NCBI RefSeq assembly: GCF_000716605.1
Contig: NZ_JNXE01000020.1
Location: 62,001 to 126,000 of the forward strand
From: Streptomyces sp. NRRL F-525
Lineage (GTDB): Bacteria > Actinomycetota > Actinomycetes > Streptomycetales > Streptomycetaceae
Length of the DNA: 64,000 bases
Direction of reading: 5' to 3'
The notes beneath the pieces were generated by a model. That model saw only the letters and a list, made by a program, of their open reading frames with translations, was not told where the DNA came from and ran no database searches. Below, one piece after another: positions 48,971-56,995 of the stretch. A program made the position numbers and the translations under genes. The first letter of the stretch is position 1, and each line of letters opens with the position of its first letter.

Positions 48971-49615
48971 TTGCACGTCCAGGAATGGCTCGACTCGGTT
49001 CCGGCGGTGGCCGTCTACGCCCTGGTGGCACTCGTCATCGGGGTGGAGAGCCTGGGCATCCCGCTGCCGGGCGAGATCGTCCTGGTCTCGGCGGCCCTGC
49101 TCTCCTCCCAGCACTCGGGCATCAACCCGATCATCCTGGGCGCCTGCGCCAGCCTCGGTGCCGTGATCGGCGACTCCATCGGCTACGCGATCGGCCGCAA
49201 GGGCGGACGCCCGCTGCTCGCCTGGCTAGCGAACAAGTTCCCCAGACACTTCAGCGAAGGCCATGTGGCCACAGCCGAGCGTTCCTTCGAGAAGTGGGGC
49301 ATGTGGGCCGTCTTCTTCGGCCGCTTCATCGCCCTCCTCCGCATCTTCGCGGGCCCCCTCGCAGGCGTACTCCACATGCCCTACTGGAAGTTCCTGATCG
49401 CCAACCTCCTCGGCGGAGTCATCTGGGCCGGCGGCACCACAGCGGTCGTCTACTACGTAGGAATCGTCGCCGAGGACTGGCTCAAGCGCTTCTCGTACTT
49501 CGGCCTGGCGGCAGCGGTACTGGTAGGCCTCGCCTCCATGCTGATGGTGCGCCGCAAGGCGCAAAAGATGACGGCGGAGAAGAACGAGCCCGAGCCAGTA
49601 AGCGCCACCGACTGA
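48971..49615 (+). CDS. DedA family membrane protein
   Basis: A 214-residue polytopic membrane protein. It has the DedA pattern: VESLGIPLPGEIVLVSAALL, GDSIGYAIGRKGG, FFGRFIALLRIFAGPLAGV (conserved Arg pair) and MPYWKFLIANLLGG. DedA proteins help recycle undecaprenyl phosphate and other lipid carriers and keep membrane potential. TTG 48971 is taken as start because AGGAGGA lies at a perfect distance (48957) and the protein then begins like its relatives; the frame further upstream reads as non-coding. It is divergent from the exporter operon. Confidence 0.88.
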   Translation: MHVQEWLDSVPAVAVYALVALVIGVESLGIPLPGEIVLVSAALLSSQHSGINPIILGACASLGAVIGDSIGYAIGRKGGRPLLAWLANKFPRHFSEGHVATAERSFEKWGMWAVFFGRFIALLRIFAGPLAGVLHMPYWKFLIANLLGGVIWAGGTTAVVYYVGIVAEDWLKRFSYFGLAAAVLVGLASMLMVRRKAQKMTAEKNEPEPVSATD

Positions 49616-49616
49616 C

Positions 49617-49646
49617 GAAGGGGCGCGGGGAACGGCGCGACCAGCC
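49617..49646 (-). repeat. Streptomyces-type intergenic element, copy 2 (half-element)
   Basis: Read on the minus strand it is GGCTGGTCGCGCCGTTCCCC followed by GCGCCCCTTC, matching copy 1 at 3701 with one change. The closing GGGGCGC arm is absent, so no full hairpin can form here. Confidence 0.65.
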
Positions 49647-49673
49647 ACACGCGACCCGCACCCGCCAGACGAC

Positions 49674-50201
49674 CTACTCATGCACCCCGCGATGCGCCTT
49701 GGCCAACTCCGCATACATGGTGCCGTTGAGGGTCAACCCCTCCCGCTCCTCAGAGGTCAACTCCCGCCGCACCTTCGCGGGCACACCGGCGACCAGTGAC
49801 CCAGCGGGCACAACCATCCCCTGCGGCACCAACGCCTGAGCCGCGACCAGCGAACCCGCCCCGATCACCGCCCCGTTGAGCACCGTAGCCCCCATCCCAA
49901 TAAGGCAGTCATCCTCAACGGTCGCCCCATGCACAACGGCGTTGTGCCCCACGGAAACCCGCTCCCCGACACTCACCGGAAACCCCGGATCCGCATGCAG
50001 CGTGCAGTTGTCCTGGATATTGCTGCTCGCCCCCACCGAGATCCGCTCGACGTCACCGCGCAACACCGCCCCGTACCAGACACTCGCCCCCGCGGCCAGC
50101 GTCACATCCCCGATCACCGACGCCGTAGGAGCCACAAAGGCCGCCCCATCGACCTTCGGCTCGCGCCCACCAATACCCACGATCAACGCCCTGTGCGTCA
50201 T
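49674..50201 (-). CDS. Gamma-carbonic-anhydrase family protein
   Basis: A 175-residue left-handed beta-helix protein made of hexapeptide turns (VGASSNI, VSVGERVSV, GATVLNGAVIGAGS). The three zinc-binding histidines of the gamma class can be placed in CTLHAD and GHNAVVHG. The C-terminal helix is AGVPAKVRRELTSEE. Many such proteins (PaaY/YrdA type) have weak or unknown activity. ATG 50199-50201 is chosen over longer starts because it begins the beta-helix correctly. It diverges from the acyltransferase gene. Confidence 0.85.
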   Translation of the reverse strand: MTHRALIVGIGGREPKVDGAAFVAPTASVIGDVTLAAGASVWYGAVLRGDVERISVGASSNIQDNCTLHADPGFPVSVGERVSVGHNAVVHGATVEDDCLIGMGATVLNGAVIGAGSLVAAQALVPQGMVVPAGSLVAGVPAKVRRELTSEEREGLTLNGTMYAELAKAHRGVHE

Positions 50202-50308
50202 AAGACCCTCCCAACCGTCGGAGACACCCGCACGGTACGACACCGGTAGGGCGAAGATCACAGCGGCCGGACCTCATGGGTGCGGCTCCCGCTGAGTACC
50301 GTGGCCGG

Positions 50309-51106
50309 GTGCCCAACCGCAAGAACACGTTCTCAAAATGGCGGAGCCGCCTCGCGCAGCGCGCCGTCCACGCGGGCTGGGCCTGGGTGCAGCGCACGGG
50401 CTCGGTGACGGCCGAGAACCCCGGCCGCTTCCGGTTCGGCGAGATCGGCGAAGCCACCCGGCTCGCCTTCCCGCTGGGCACAGTCTTCGGCGAACCCTGG
50501 ATCCACCTCGGTTCCCACTGCATCGTCGGCGAACAGGTCACCCTCACGGCAGGCCTGATGCCGGACCTCGACCTCGGCCCCGACCCGATCCTGCGCCTGG
50601 GCGACGGCGTGGTCCTCGGCCGCGGCAGCCACGTCATCGCCGACACGACGGTCACCATCGGCAGCGACTGCTACTTCGGGCCGTACGTCTACGTCACGTC
50701 CACGAACCATTCCTACGACGACCCGCACGAGCCCATCGGCAAGCAGTGGCCGCGCATGGAACCCGTCGAGATCGGCCCCGGCTGCTGGATCGGCACCGGC
50801 GCGGTGATCCTCCCGGGCGCGCGGATCGGCCGGAACGTGGTGGTGGCGGCCGGTGCGGTGGTCCGTGGCACGGTGCCCGACCATGCCGTGGTGGCGGGGG
50901 CGCCCGCACGGGTCGTACGCCGCTGGACGCCTACCGAGGGCTGGCAGCCACCGCTCCGGACCCCCGCACCGGTGCCGATCCCCGCGGATGTGACCCCGGA
51001 CCAACTCCGCGCACTCGCGGGCCTGGACGAGGCGAGCGCGGCACGCCTGGCCGAACTCGACGAGAACGTGATCGCCCACCTCGCGGAACTGGACGCGGAG
51101 GCCTGA
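50309..51106 (+). CDS. Hexapeptide-repeat acyltransferase
   Basis: A 265-residue protein with a left-handed beta-helix of the LbH xenobiotic/maltose acetyltransferase type. IGSDCYFGPYVYVTSTNHSY carries the catalytic-type His, and GCWIGTGAVILPGARIGRN is followed by VVAGAPARVVRRW. It probably transfers an acetyl or other acyl group to a sugar or small molecule. The N-terminus is basic and the C-terminal ~60 residues are an extra helical, Leu/Ala-rich tail. GTG 50309 is the likely start; the ribosome site is weak, and ATG 50276 remains possible. Confidence 0.75.
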   Translation: MPNRKNTFSKWRSRLAQRAVHAGWAWVQRTGSVTAENPGRFRFGEIGEATRLAFPLGTVFGEPWIHLGSHCIVGEQVTLTAGLMPDLDLGPDPILRLGDGVVLGRGSHVIADTTVTIGSDCYFGPYVYVTSTNHSYDDPHEPIGKQWPRMEPVEIGPGCWIGTGAVILPGARIGRNVVVAAGAVVRGTVPDHAVVAGAPARVVRRWTPTEGWQPPLRTPAPVPIPADVTPDQLRALAGLDEASAARLAELDENVIAHLAELDAEA

Positions 51107-51288
51107 CCGGCACGTGGGCGGAGGCCTGATCCGGCAGTTACGCCTAGGCTTGACCCGGCGCTCATGTCGAGCCCCCCGGCCCTCGACCCACCCGGCACTC
51201 GCACCCCCGGGTCCCCGTCGCCCGCCGGCACTCGCCCCCCTGGGCGCCCGCCGCCCCCGGCATCCGACGCCGCCCCGCCCACACCCCC

Positions 51289-52146
51289 TCACCCCGTAGC
51301 CAACAACAACGTCCCCACCAACGCCAACCCCGCCCCCGCCGCCTGAATCCCCCGCAACCGCTCGCTCAGGAACCCCCGCGCGGCCAGCGCCGTAACCACC
51401 GGATACAACGACGCCAGTACCGCCGCCACCGTCACCGGCCCATGCTGCGCGGCGATCGAGTACGTCCCGTTGGCCGCCACATCCGCAAGCCCCACGAAGG
51501 CCAGCGCCGGCAGTGAACCCCAGGGGAACCCGCCCGCCGGGAGCGCGACCCCGCCGCGCCGCACGGAGACGTAGAGCGCGGCCCCACCCGTGGCCACATT
51601 CGTCACGCGCTGCACGAACAGCGCGAGGAAGAGCCCGGTCACGGTCGTCGACGCCTCCGCGATCAGAGCGAACACCGTGCCGAAGCCGAGCGCGGCGATC
51701 AGCGTCAGCAGGATCGTCTGGCGTTGTACGGGCGCACCGCGCAACTGCGGACCGCCCGCGAGGACGACCCCGGTGACGGCGACCGCGATCCCCGCCGCCT
51801 GCAGCAGACCGGGGCGCTCGCCGAGGAACAGCCCCACCCCGACCGGTACGGCCACGCTCAGCGTCGCGAGCGGCGAGACGACGCCCATCGGGCCCAGGGC
51901 CAGCGCCTTGTAGAAACTGAACAGCGCGACCGGACCCACCACCCCCGCCGCCAGCGCGAACCACAGCCGCGGCCCGGCCTCGCTCCAGCCCCCGGTCGCC
52001 ACCACGACCGCGCCGAGCACGGCCGCCGCGATCCCCTGCGAGACCACGACCACCGTCAGCGCCGGGGTCCGCCGGGTCAGCAGGCCTCCGCCGAAGTCGG
52101 CCAACCCCCACAGGAGGCTGGTGGCCAGGGCGAAGAATGCTGTCAC
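51289..52146 (-). CDS. EamA/DMT family transporter
   Basis: A 285-residue protein with ten predicted hydrophobic helices in two repeated halves (EamA domains): the first begins VTAFFALATSLLWGLADF, and a typical end-of-repeat is LGERPGLLQAAGIAVAVTGVVLAGG, matched by FLSERLRGIQAAGAGLALVG near the C-terminus. Members export amino acids or other metabolites. GTG 52144-52146 is chosen because longer frames would run through the divergent regulator. The XRE-cupin regulator across the 106-base gap probably controls it. Confidence 0.85.
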   Translation of the reverse strand: MTAFFALATSLLWGLADFGGGLLTRRTPALTVVVVSQGIAAAVLGAVVVATGGWSEAGPRLWFALAAGVVGPVALFSFYKALALGPMGVVSPLATLSVAVPVGVGLFLGERPGLLQAAGIAVAVTGVVLAGGPQLRGAPVQRQTILLTLIAALGFGTVFALIAEASTTVTGLFLALFVQRVTNVATGGAALYVSVRRGGVALPAGGFPWGSLPALAFVGLADVAANGTYSIAAQHGPVTVAAVLASLYPVVTALAARGFLSERLRGIQAAGAGLALVGTLLLATG

Positions 52147-52164
52147 GGGGTGCCTCGCAGTACA

Positions 52165-52214
52165 GTTCGGTGAACGATCGGGTGCAGCACACCGTAGTTC
52201 GATCCATTGCACCC
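52165..52214. promoter_or_regulatory. Divergent control region with inverted repeats (EamA/XRE)
   Basis: GTTCGGTGAAC (52165-52175) is a short palindrome. GGGTGCA (52180-52186) and TGCACCC (52208-52214) form a 7-bp inverted repeat with a 21-base gap. Nearby is an AT-rich CATAATATTG that could be a -10 region. These are candidate binding sites for the regulator encoded just downstream. Confidence 0.35.
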
Positions 52215-52252
52215 TGTCATCCATAATATTGAACTCAAGGTATGGGCGGAAC

Positions 52253-52837
52253 GTGTCGGACCTCGACCTGCTGAACCAGTCCCTGGCTCGCAACGTCAAG
52301 CACTGGCGCTCGGTGCGCGGCTTCACCCTGGACGTGCTCGCCGCCCGGGCCGCCGTCAGCCGGGGCATGCTCATCCAGATCGAGCAGGCCCGCACGAATC
52401 CCAGCATCGGCACGGTCGTGAAGATCGGCGACGCCCTCGGCGTCAGCATCACCACCCTGCTCGACTACGAACAGGGCCCGAAGGTCCGCATCGTCCCCGC
52501 CGACCGCGCCGTACGCCTCTGGCACACCGACGCCGGCAGCTACAACCGCCTCCTCGCCGGCACCGAGGCCCCGGGACCGCTGGAGATGTGGGACTGGCGC
52601 CTGATGCCGGGCGAGGCCAGCCCCTCCGAGCCCCACCCCACCGGCACCGTCGAACTGCTCCACGTCATCACCGGCGAGCTGACCCTCACCGTGGACGGCG
52701 AGGACCACGTCGTCCCGGCCGGCGCGAGCGCCACCTTCGAGGCCAACACCCCGCACACGTACGGCAATCAGGGCGACGAGCCGATGGAGATGGTGATGGC
52801 GGTGTCGGTCCCGCCCGTGCACCGGGAGGCCCCGTGA
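52253..52837 (+). CDS. XRE-family regulator with C-terminal cupin
   Basis: A 194-residue protein. Residues 1-75 are a Cro/CI helix-turn-helix (VKHWRSVRGFTLDVLAARAAVSRGML is the two-helix region, and NPSIGTVVKIGDALGV follows). Residues ~110-190 are a cupin barrel (SEPHPTGTVELLHVITGELTLTV, then VVPAGASATFEANTPHTY) that could bind a small ligand or metal. Such regulators usually control the adjacent transporter or catabolic gene. GTG 52253 has GGGCGGA nearby. The next gene starts 31 bases after its stop. Confidence 0.88.
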   Translation: MSDLDLLNQSLARNVKHWRSVRGFTLDVLAARAAVSRGMLIQIEQARTNPSIGTVVKIGDALGVSITTLLDYEQGPKVRIVPADRAVRLWHTDAGSYNRLLAGTEAPGPLEMWDWRLMPGEASPSEPHPTGTVELLHVITGELTLTVDGEDHVVPAGASATFEANTPHTYGNQGDEPMEMVMAVSVPPVHREAP

Positions 52838-52868
52838 GCCGTCGCCGTACGGCTGTTAGCGTGCCGTC

Positions 52869-53426
52869 ATGCGCGCACCCATCGGACACTTCGACCACGC
52901 CACCCCGGCCCCCGACTGCCTCGACGAACTGACCCGCCCGGTCGCCGACGCCGTGCGCGCCTGGCAGGGCAGCGTCCCCGCCGAGCAGTTCGTCTACGTC
53001 GACACCGACCCCGAGTGGGCCGACACCGCCACCTTCGTCGAGCACTACGGCCGTGAACTGCTGGAGCAGTCCGCGAACTGCGTGGTCGTCGCCGGGAAGC
53101 GCGGCGGCGAGACCATGCTCGCCGCGTGCGTGGTCCTGTCCACCACCCGCGTCGACGTGAACGGCGTAGTTCGCCGCCAACTCGGCGCCCGCAAGGCCTC
53201 GTTCGCGTCGATGGACACCGCGACCGGCGAGAGTGGCATGGAGTACGGCGGCATCACCCCCGTCGGACTCCCCGCCGACTGGCCGGTGTTGGTCGACTCG
53301 GCTGTCGTCGACCTGCCCTACGTCCTGGTCGGCAGCGGACGCCGCCGCGGCAAACTCCTCGTCCCCGGCAAGGCGTTCGCGGAACTCCCGGGCGCGATGG
53401 TGCTGGAGGGCCTGGGCGTCGCCTGA
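52869..53426 (+). CDS. YbaK/ProX-like aminoacyl-tRNA deacylase-domain protein
   Basis: A 185-residue protein of the YbaK/EbsC fold: CVVVAGKRGGE, GARKASFASMDTATGESGMEYGGITPVGLP and VDLPYVLVGSGRRRGKLLVPG follow the family in order. The Arg-Lys and GMEYGGITP elements that frame the active site are present. Members hydrolyse mischarged Cys- or Ala-tRNA(Pro) in trans; this branch has not been assigned a substrate. It may be cotranscribed with the XRE regulator. Confidence 0.8.
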   Translation: MRAPIGHFDHATPAPDCLDELTRPVADAVRAWQGSVPAEQFVYVDTDPEWADTATFVEHYGRELLEQSANCVVVAGKRGGETMLAACVVLSTTRVDVNGVVRRQLGARKASFASMDTATGESGMEYGGITPVGLPADWPVLVDSAVVDLPYVLVGSGRRRGKLLVPGKAFAELPGAMVLEGLGVA

Positions 53427-53438
53427 ACCCCTGGGAAC

Positions 53439-54518
53439 TCACACCATGGCGTGGTGGTGGGCCAACTCCCCATGCGGGTCAGCCTCCCCGGGCACCGGCG
53501 CCGGATCCGCGTGCACCAGCGCCGCCGTGAGCCGCGGCACCGCGTGCAGCAAGGCGTGCTCCGCCGCTACGGCGACCGCGTGGGCCTGCCGTACCGTCGC
53601 CTCCCCGTCCACGACCACCGCCACCTCCGCGCGCAGCCGGTGCCCGATCCAGCGCAGCCTCAACTCGCCCACCCCGCGAACCCCTTCGACCTCCCGCACG
53701 GCGTGCTCGGCCCGGTCCACCAGGTCCGGATCCACGGCGTCCATCACGCGCCGGAACACCTCGCGCGCCGCGTCCCGCAGGACCAGCGCGATGGCGGCGG
53801 TGATCGCCAACCCCACGACGGGATCGGCCAGTTGCCACCCGAGCGCCGAACCACCGGCGCCGATCAGCACGGCCAGTGAGGTGAACCCGTCGGTGCGGGC
53901 GTGGAGTCCGTCGGCGACCAGCGCGGCCGACCCGATCTCCCGGCCGACACGGATGCGGTACCTGGCCACCCACTCGTTGCCCACGAACCCGACGAGCGCC
54001 GCGACGGCGACCACCGGGACATGCGTCACGGGACGCGGATCGAGCAGCCGGTTCACCGCCGCCCAGGCCGCGAAGGCGGCGGACGCGGCGATCGTCAGCA
54101 CGATCGCGATCCCGGCGAGATCCTCGGCGCGCCCGTAGCCGTACGTGAAGCGGCGCGTGGCGGCCCGGCGGCCGAGGACGAAGGCGATGCCGAGCGGTAC
54201 GGCGGTCAGCGCGTCCGCCGCGTTGTGCACCGTGTCGCCGAGCAGCGCGACCGACCCGGAGACGACCACGACGACGGCCTGCACGAGCGCCGTCACCCCG
54301 AGCACCGCGAGCGAGACCCAGAGCGCGCGCATGCCGCGGGCCGAGGACTCCAGGGCGGAGTCGAGTTTGTCGGCGGTCTCGTGGGAGTGCGGGGTGAAGA
54401 GGTGGCCGAGGCGGTGGCGGAGGCCCGTGGGGGAGTGGTCGTGGGGATGCGGGTGGTCGTGGCCGTGGTCGTCGTGCGGGTGGGCGTGCTCGTGTTCGTG
54501 GTGGTGCTGGTCGCTCAC
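53439..54518 (-). CDS. Cation diffusion facilitator (Zn/Co efflux)
   Basis: A 359-residue CDF transporter. The N-terminal tail is extremely rich in His and Asp (HHHEHEHAHPHDDHGHDH), a metal-buffering region. Six helices follow, with the metal sites HNAADAL in helix 2 and HARTDGFTS in helix 5. The C-terminal cytoplasmic domain (VEGVRGVGELRLRWIGHRLRAEV) is the metallochaperone-like dimerisation fold. GTG 54516-54518 has AAGGGG upstream. It is divergent from an ArsR-type sensor that probably controls it. Confidence 0.9.
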   Translation of the reverse strand: MSDQHHHEHEHAHPHDDHGHDHPHPHDHSPTGLRHRLGHLFTPHSHETADKLDSALESSARGMRALWVSLAVLGVTALVQAVVVVVSGSVALLGDTVHNAADALTAVPLGIAFVLGRRAATRRFTYGYGRAEDLAGIAIVLTIAASAAFAAWAAVNRLLDPRPVTHVPVVAVAALVGFVGNEWVARYRIRVGREIGSAALVADGLHARTDGFTSLAVLIGAGGSALGWQLADPVVGLAITAAIALVLRDAAREVFRRVMDAVDPDLVDRAEHAVREVEGVRGVGELRLRWIGHRLRAEVAVVVDGEATVRQAHAVAVAAEHALLHAVPRLTAALVHADPAPVPGEADPHGELAHHHAMV

Positions 54519-54570
54519 GTGGGTCCCCTTCCGGTGCGCGGGTGGACGTGCGGCGCCCACAGGACCATTA

Positions 54571-54588
54571 TGTGCGTATGAGCGCACG
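54571..54588. promoter_or_regulatory. Candidate ArsR/SmtB-type operator
   Basis: TGTGCGTATGAGCGCACG is an imperfect 6-6-6 inverted repeat that overlaps the start codon of the ArsR-type gene and faces the CDF gene 53 bases away. A related GTGCG/CGCAC pattern is repeated just downstream (CTGCGCACGATGCGCAC). Confidence 0.5.
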
Positions 54589-54937
54589 CATGCACCTATC
54601 ACCTGCGCACGATGCGCACCCGCGCACCCCGGGCGAGGAACAGTTCGCGCTGGCCGCCGAACTCCTCGCCCTCCTCGGTGACCGCACCCGGCTGACCCTC
54701 CTGCACGCGCTGACGGCGGGCGAGGCCGACGTCACCACCCTCACGGAGGCGTGCGACGCGGCCCGCCCGGCGGTCAGCCAGCACCTGGCGCGGCTGCGTC
54801 TCGCGGGACTGGTGACCACGCGCAAGGAGGGCCGCCGGGTGATCTACGCGTTGAGCGACGGGCATCTGCGGCGGCTGGTCGACGAGGCGCTGAACGTGGC
54901 GGACCACCGCCTCACCGACCGCCCGCCGCACGACTGA
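54578..54937 (+). CDS. ArsR/SmtB-family metal-responsive repressor
   Basis: A 119-residue winged-helix repressor: LGDRTRLTLLHALTAGEADVTTL, recognition helix AARPAVSQHLARLRLAGLV, wing TRKEGRRVIYAL. The C-terminal helix holds HLRRLVDEALNVADHRL with Asp/His spaced as in the zinc-type alpha-5 site, and the N-terminus has several His. It should release DNA when metal is bound, letting the divergent CDF gene be made. Confidence 0.88.
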   Translation: MSARMHLSPAHDAHPRTPGEEQFALAAELLALLGDRTRLTLLHALTAGEADVTTLTEACDAARPAVSQHLARLRLAGLVTTRKEGRRVIYALSDGHLRRLVDEALNVADHRLTDRPPHD

Positions 54938-54962
54938 CAGCCGTGTAACTGTCCGTCGTAGC

Positions 54963-56189
54963 TCAGGAGTTGGGGTCCTTGCCCAGGTAGCTCTCCGCGA
55001 ACGCGAGGGCCGCGGCGGGGGATGCGAAGACGCGGCGGAGCCGGGCGAGGGTGGTGCCCGCGTGGTACGGGTCGCCGGACGAGGTGCCGTGGTAGACCTC
55101 GGAGAGCCACTGGGAGAACTCCTGGTAGTCCCACACGCGGCTCAGGCAGGCCTCCGAATAGCCGCCCAGGGCCGCCGAGTCGCCCTTCGTGAGATACGCG
55201 ACGAGCGCGTCGCCGAGCAGGAACGCGTCGTGCAGGGCGAGGTTCATGCCCTTCGCGGCGATGGGCGCGGTGAGGTGGGCCGCGTCGCCGGCGAGGTAGA
55301 GGCGGCCGAACACCATCGGTTCAACAACGTAGTTGTGCATGTCGAGCACGCGCTTCTCGATGAGGCGGCCCTCGGTCAGCGGCGGGGCGCCGGTCGCGGC
55401 GAGGCGGTGCTGGAGCTCGGCCCAGACGCGTTCGTGCGGCCAGTTGTCGGGGTCGTCGCCGGGCGGGCACTCCAGGTAGTAGCGGGTGACCTCGGGGCTG
55501 CGCGACATGTGCCCGGCGAACCCGCGCGGATGGACACCGAACACCACGCAGTCCGAGGACGGCGGCGCCTCCGCGAGCAGCGCGAGCCAGCCGATGCCGT
55601 AGTCGTGCCGCGCGATCCGCGCCCGCTCCGGCGGCAGCGCGGCCCGGGTCACCCCGCGCGCACCGTCGCAGCCCGCCACGAAGTCGCCCTGCACGAGCCG
55701 CCGTTGACCGGACTCCGGGTCGGTGTACGACACCGCCGGGCGGTCCGAGTCGAGATCGTGCAGCTGGACGTCCTGGACGCCGAACCGGATCTCACCGCCC
55801 CGCACGTCCGCGTACTCCCGCACCAGGTCCGTCACCAGCAACGGCTGCGGATAGACGAAGTGGTGATGCCCCGTCAGCTCCGTGTAGGCCAGCCGGTGCC
55901 GCTGCCCGCCGAACCGGAACTCGCACTCGGTGTGCAGCTGCGCCCGCGCCAACAGGCCCTCGGCGAGCCCCCGTTGCTCCAGTCCGCGGACGGCCCACTC
56001 CTCGATGACCCCGGCCCGCGGCCGCCGCTCGATGAACTCACGGGACTCCGTCTCCAGTACCAGGCAGTCGATCCCGGCGGCGCGCAGGATGTTGCCGATG
56101 GTGAGCCCGGCGGGTCCGGCGCCCACGACGACGACCGAACGGCGTTCAGGCAGCGGGGAGTTGGGATCGGAGGAGGGGGGAGAGGTCAC
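54963..56189 (-). CDS. pobA: FAD-dependent aromatic hydroxylase, 4-hydroxybenzoate 3-monooxygenase-like
   Basis: A 408-residue class A flavin hydroxylase. It has the FAD loop VVVVGAGPAGLTIGNIL, the substrate/NADPH region RPRAGVIEEWAVRGLEQRG, the DG motif VAGCDGARGVTR and the second FAD motif LYLAGDAAHLTAPIAAKG. Overall order and length match PobA, which turns 4-hydroxybenzoate into protocatechuate. No protocatechuate genes are adjacent, so a related phenolic substrate cannot be excluded. GTG 56187-56189 follows GGAGGAGGGGGG. Confidence 0.8.
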   Translation of the reverse strand: MTSPPSSDPNSPLPERRSVVVVGAGPAGLTIGNILRAAGIDCLVLETESREFIERRPRAGVIEEWAVRGLEQRGLAEGLLARAQLHTECEFRFGGQRHRLAYTELTGHHHFVYPQPLLVTDLVREYADVRGGEIRFGVQDVQLHDLDSDRPAVSYTDPESGQRRLVQGDFVAGCDGARGVTRAALPPERARIARHDYGIGWLALLAEAPPSSDCVVFGVHPRGFAGHMSRSPEVTRYYLECPPGDDPDNWPHERVWAELQHRLAATGAPPLTEGRLIEKRVLDMHNYVVEPMVFGRLYLAGDAAHLTAPIAAKGMNLALHDAFLLGDALVAYLTKGDSAALGGYSEACLSRVWDYQEFSQWLSEVYHGTSSGDPYHAGTTLARLRRVFASPAAALAFAESYLGKDPNS

Positions 56190-56251
56190 GCCCGCAGTAT
56201 GTCAGGCGTCATGTGGCCATTGAGTGATGATGTGAGTTTCATTTGAGTTAG

Positions 56252-56509
56252 GGCATTTCCCGGAAACCGGCTCCGTCAAGGCGGTGTCCGCCGCTGAAGA
56301 ACAAGTCCGGCCGGGTCGAATGGCGCGAGACCTGCCACACCAACAAGGTGACGGAAAAGGATTACATGTGCCCGCTGCACGGCACATGCCAGTACACGAA
56401 CCCGGTTAAGACGTCGTACGCGTACACCCACAAGTACATCGCGCCGAACTTCGGGATCGCTTACAACCAGCGATCCCGAATAGGACTGGCGATCCCGTAC
56501 CAGCGATAG
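56252..56509 (+). pseudogene. Probable 3' remnant of an unrecognised gene
   Basis: The 330 bases before pobA contain a frame open from a TAG at 56249 to TAG 56507 with about 85% G or C at third positions, as in real Streptomyces genes, but no proper start. It reads as the end of a small secreted-type protein (WRETCHTNKV, YMCPLHGTCQYTNPV, YAYTHKYIAPNFGIAYNQ) with three cysteines. I do not recognise the family. Inside it, TTCGGGATCGC and GCGATCCCGAA (56450-56480) form a perfect 11-bp stem. It is probably a truncated gene; a short gene with a rare start is the alternative. Confidence 0.45.
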
Positions 56510-56517
56510 GGAAGCCT

Positions 56518-56925
56518 TCAGCTCAGGCGGGGAATCTCGATCGCCGGGCAGTGGTCCATCACCATCTCCAGGCCCGCTGCCCGGGTCCGGTCGTACGCGG
56601 CCTCGTCGATCACCCCGAGCTGGAACCAGACGGCCTTCGCGCCGATGCCGACCGCCTCGTCGGCGACCGTGCCCGCGAGGTCGCTGTTGACGAAGACGTC
56701 CACGACGTCCACCGCGAAGGGAATGTCGGCGAGGGAGGCGTAGCCCTGCTCGCCGTGCACCGTCTCCGCCTTGGGATGGACGGGTACGACGCGCTTGCCG
56801 AAGCGCTGCAGCACCTGCGCGACGCCGTAGGCAGCCCGGGACCGGTTCGAGGACAGGCCCACGACGGCCCACGTGTCGCCGGACTCGGTGAGGATCTTGC
56901 GGATCGTGGCTGAGTCGCCGTACAT
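56518..56925 (-). CDS. CoA-binding domain protein
   Basis: A 135-residue stand-alone CoA_binding_2 (PF13380) protein with a Rossmann fold: WAVVGLSSNRSRAAYGVAQVLQRFG, VVPVHPKAETVHGEQGYASL, VDVVDVFVNSD, GAKAVWFQLGV, and MDHCPAIE near the end. These small proteins bind CoA and may be thiolated by it under oxidative stress. AGGAGA stands before ATG 56923-56925. Confidence 0.85.
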   Translation of the reverse strand: MYGDSATIRKILTESGDTWAVVGLSSNRSRAAYGVAQVLQRFGKRVVPVHPKAETVHGEQGYASLADIPFAVDVVDVFVNSDLAGTVADEAVGIGAKAVWFQLGVIDEAAYDRTRAAGLEMVMDHCPAIEIPRLS

Positions 56926-56995
56926 GCTCGGTCTCCTTGGAATCGTGCGCGCCCGCTGCTGCCTGCGACAACAGCGGGCGGAGCACCCTGATTCC

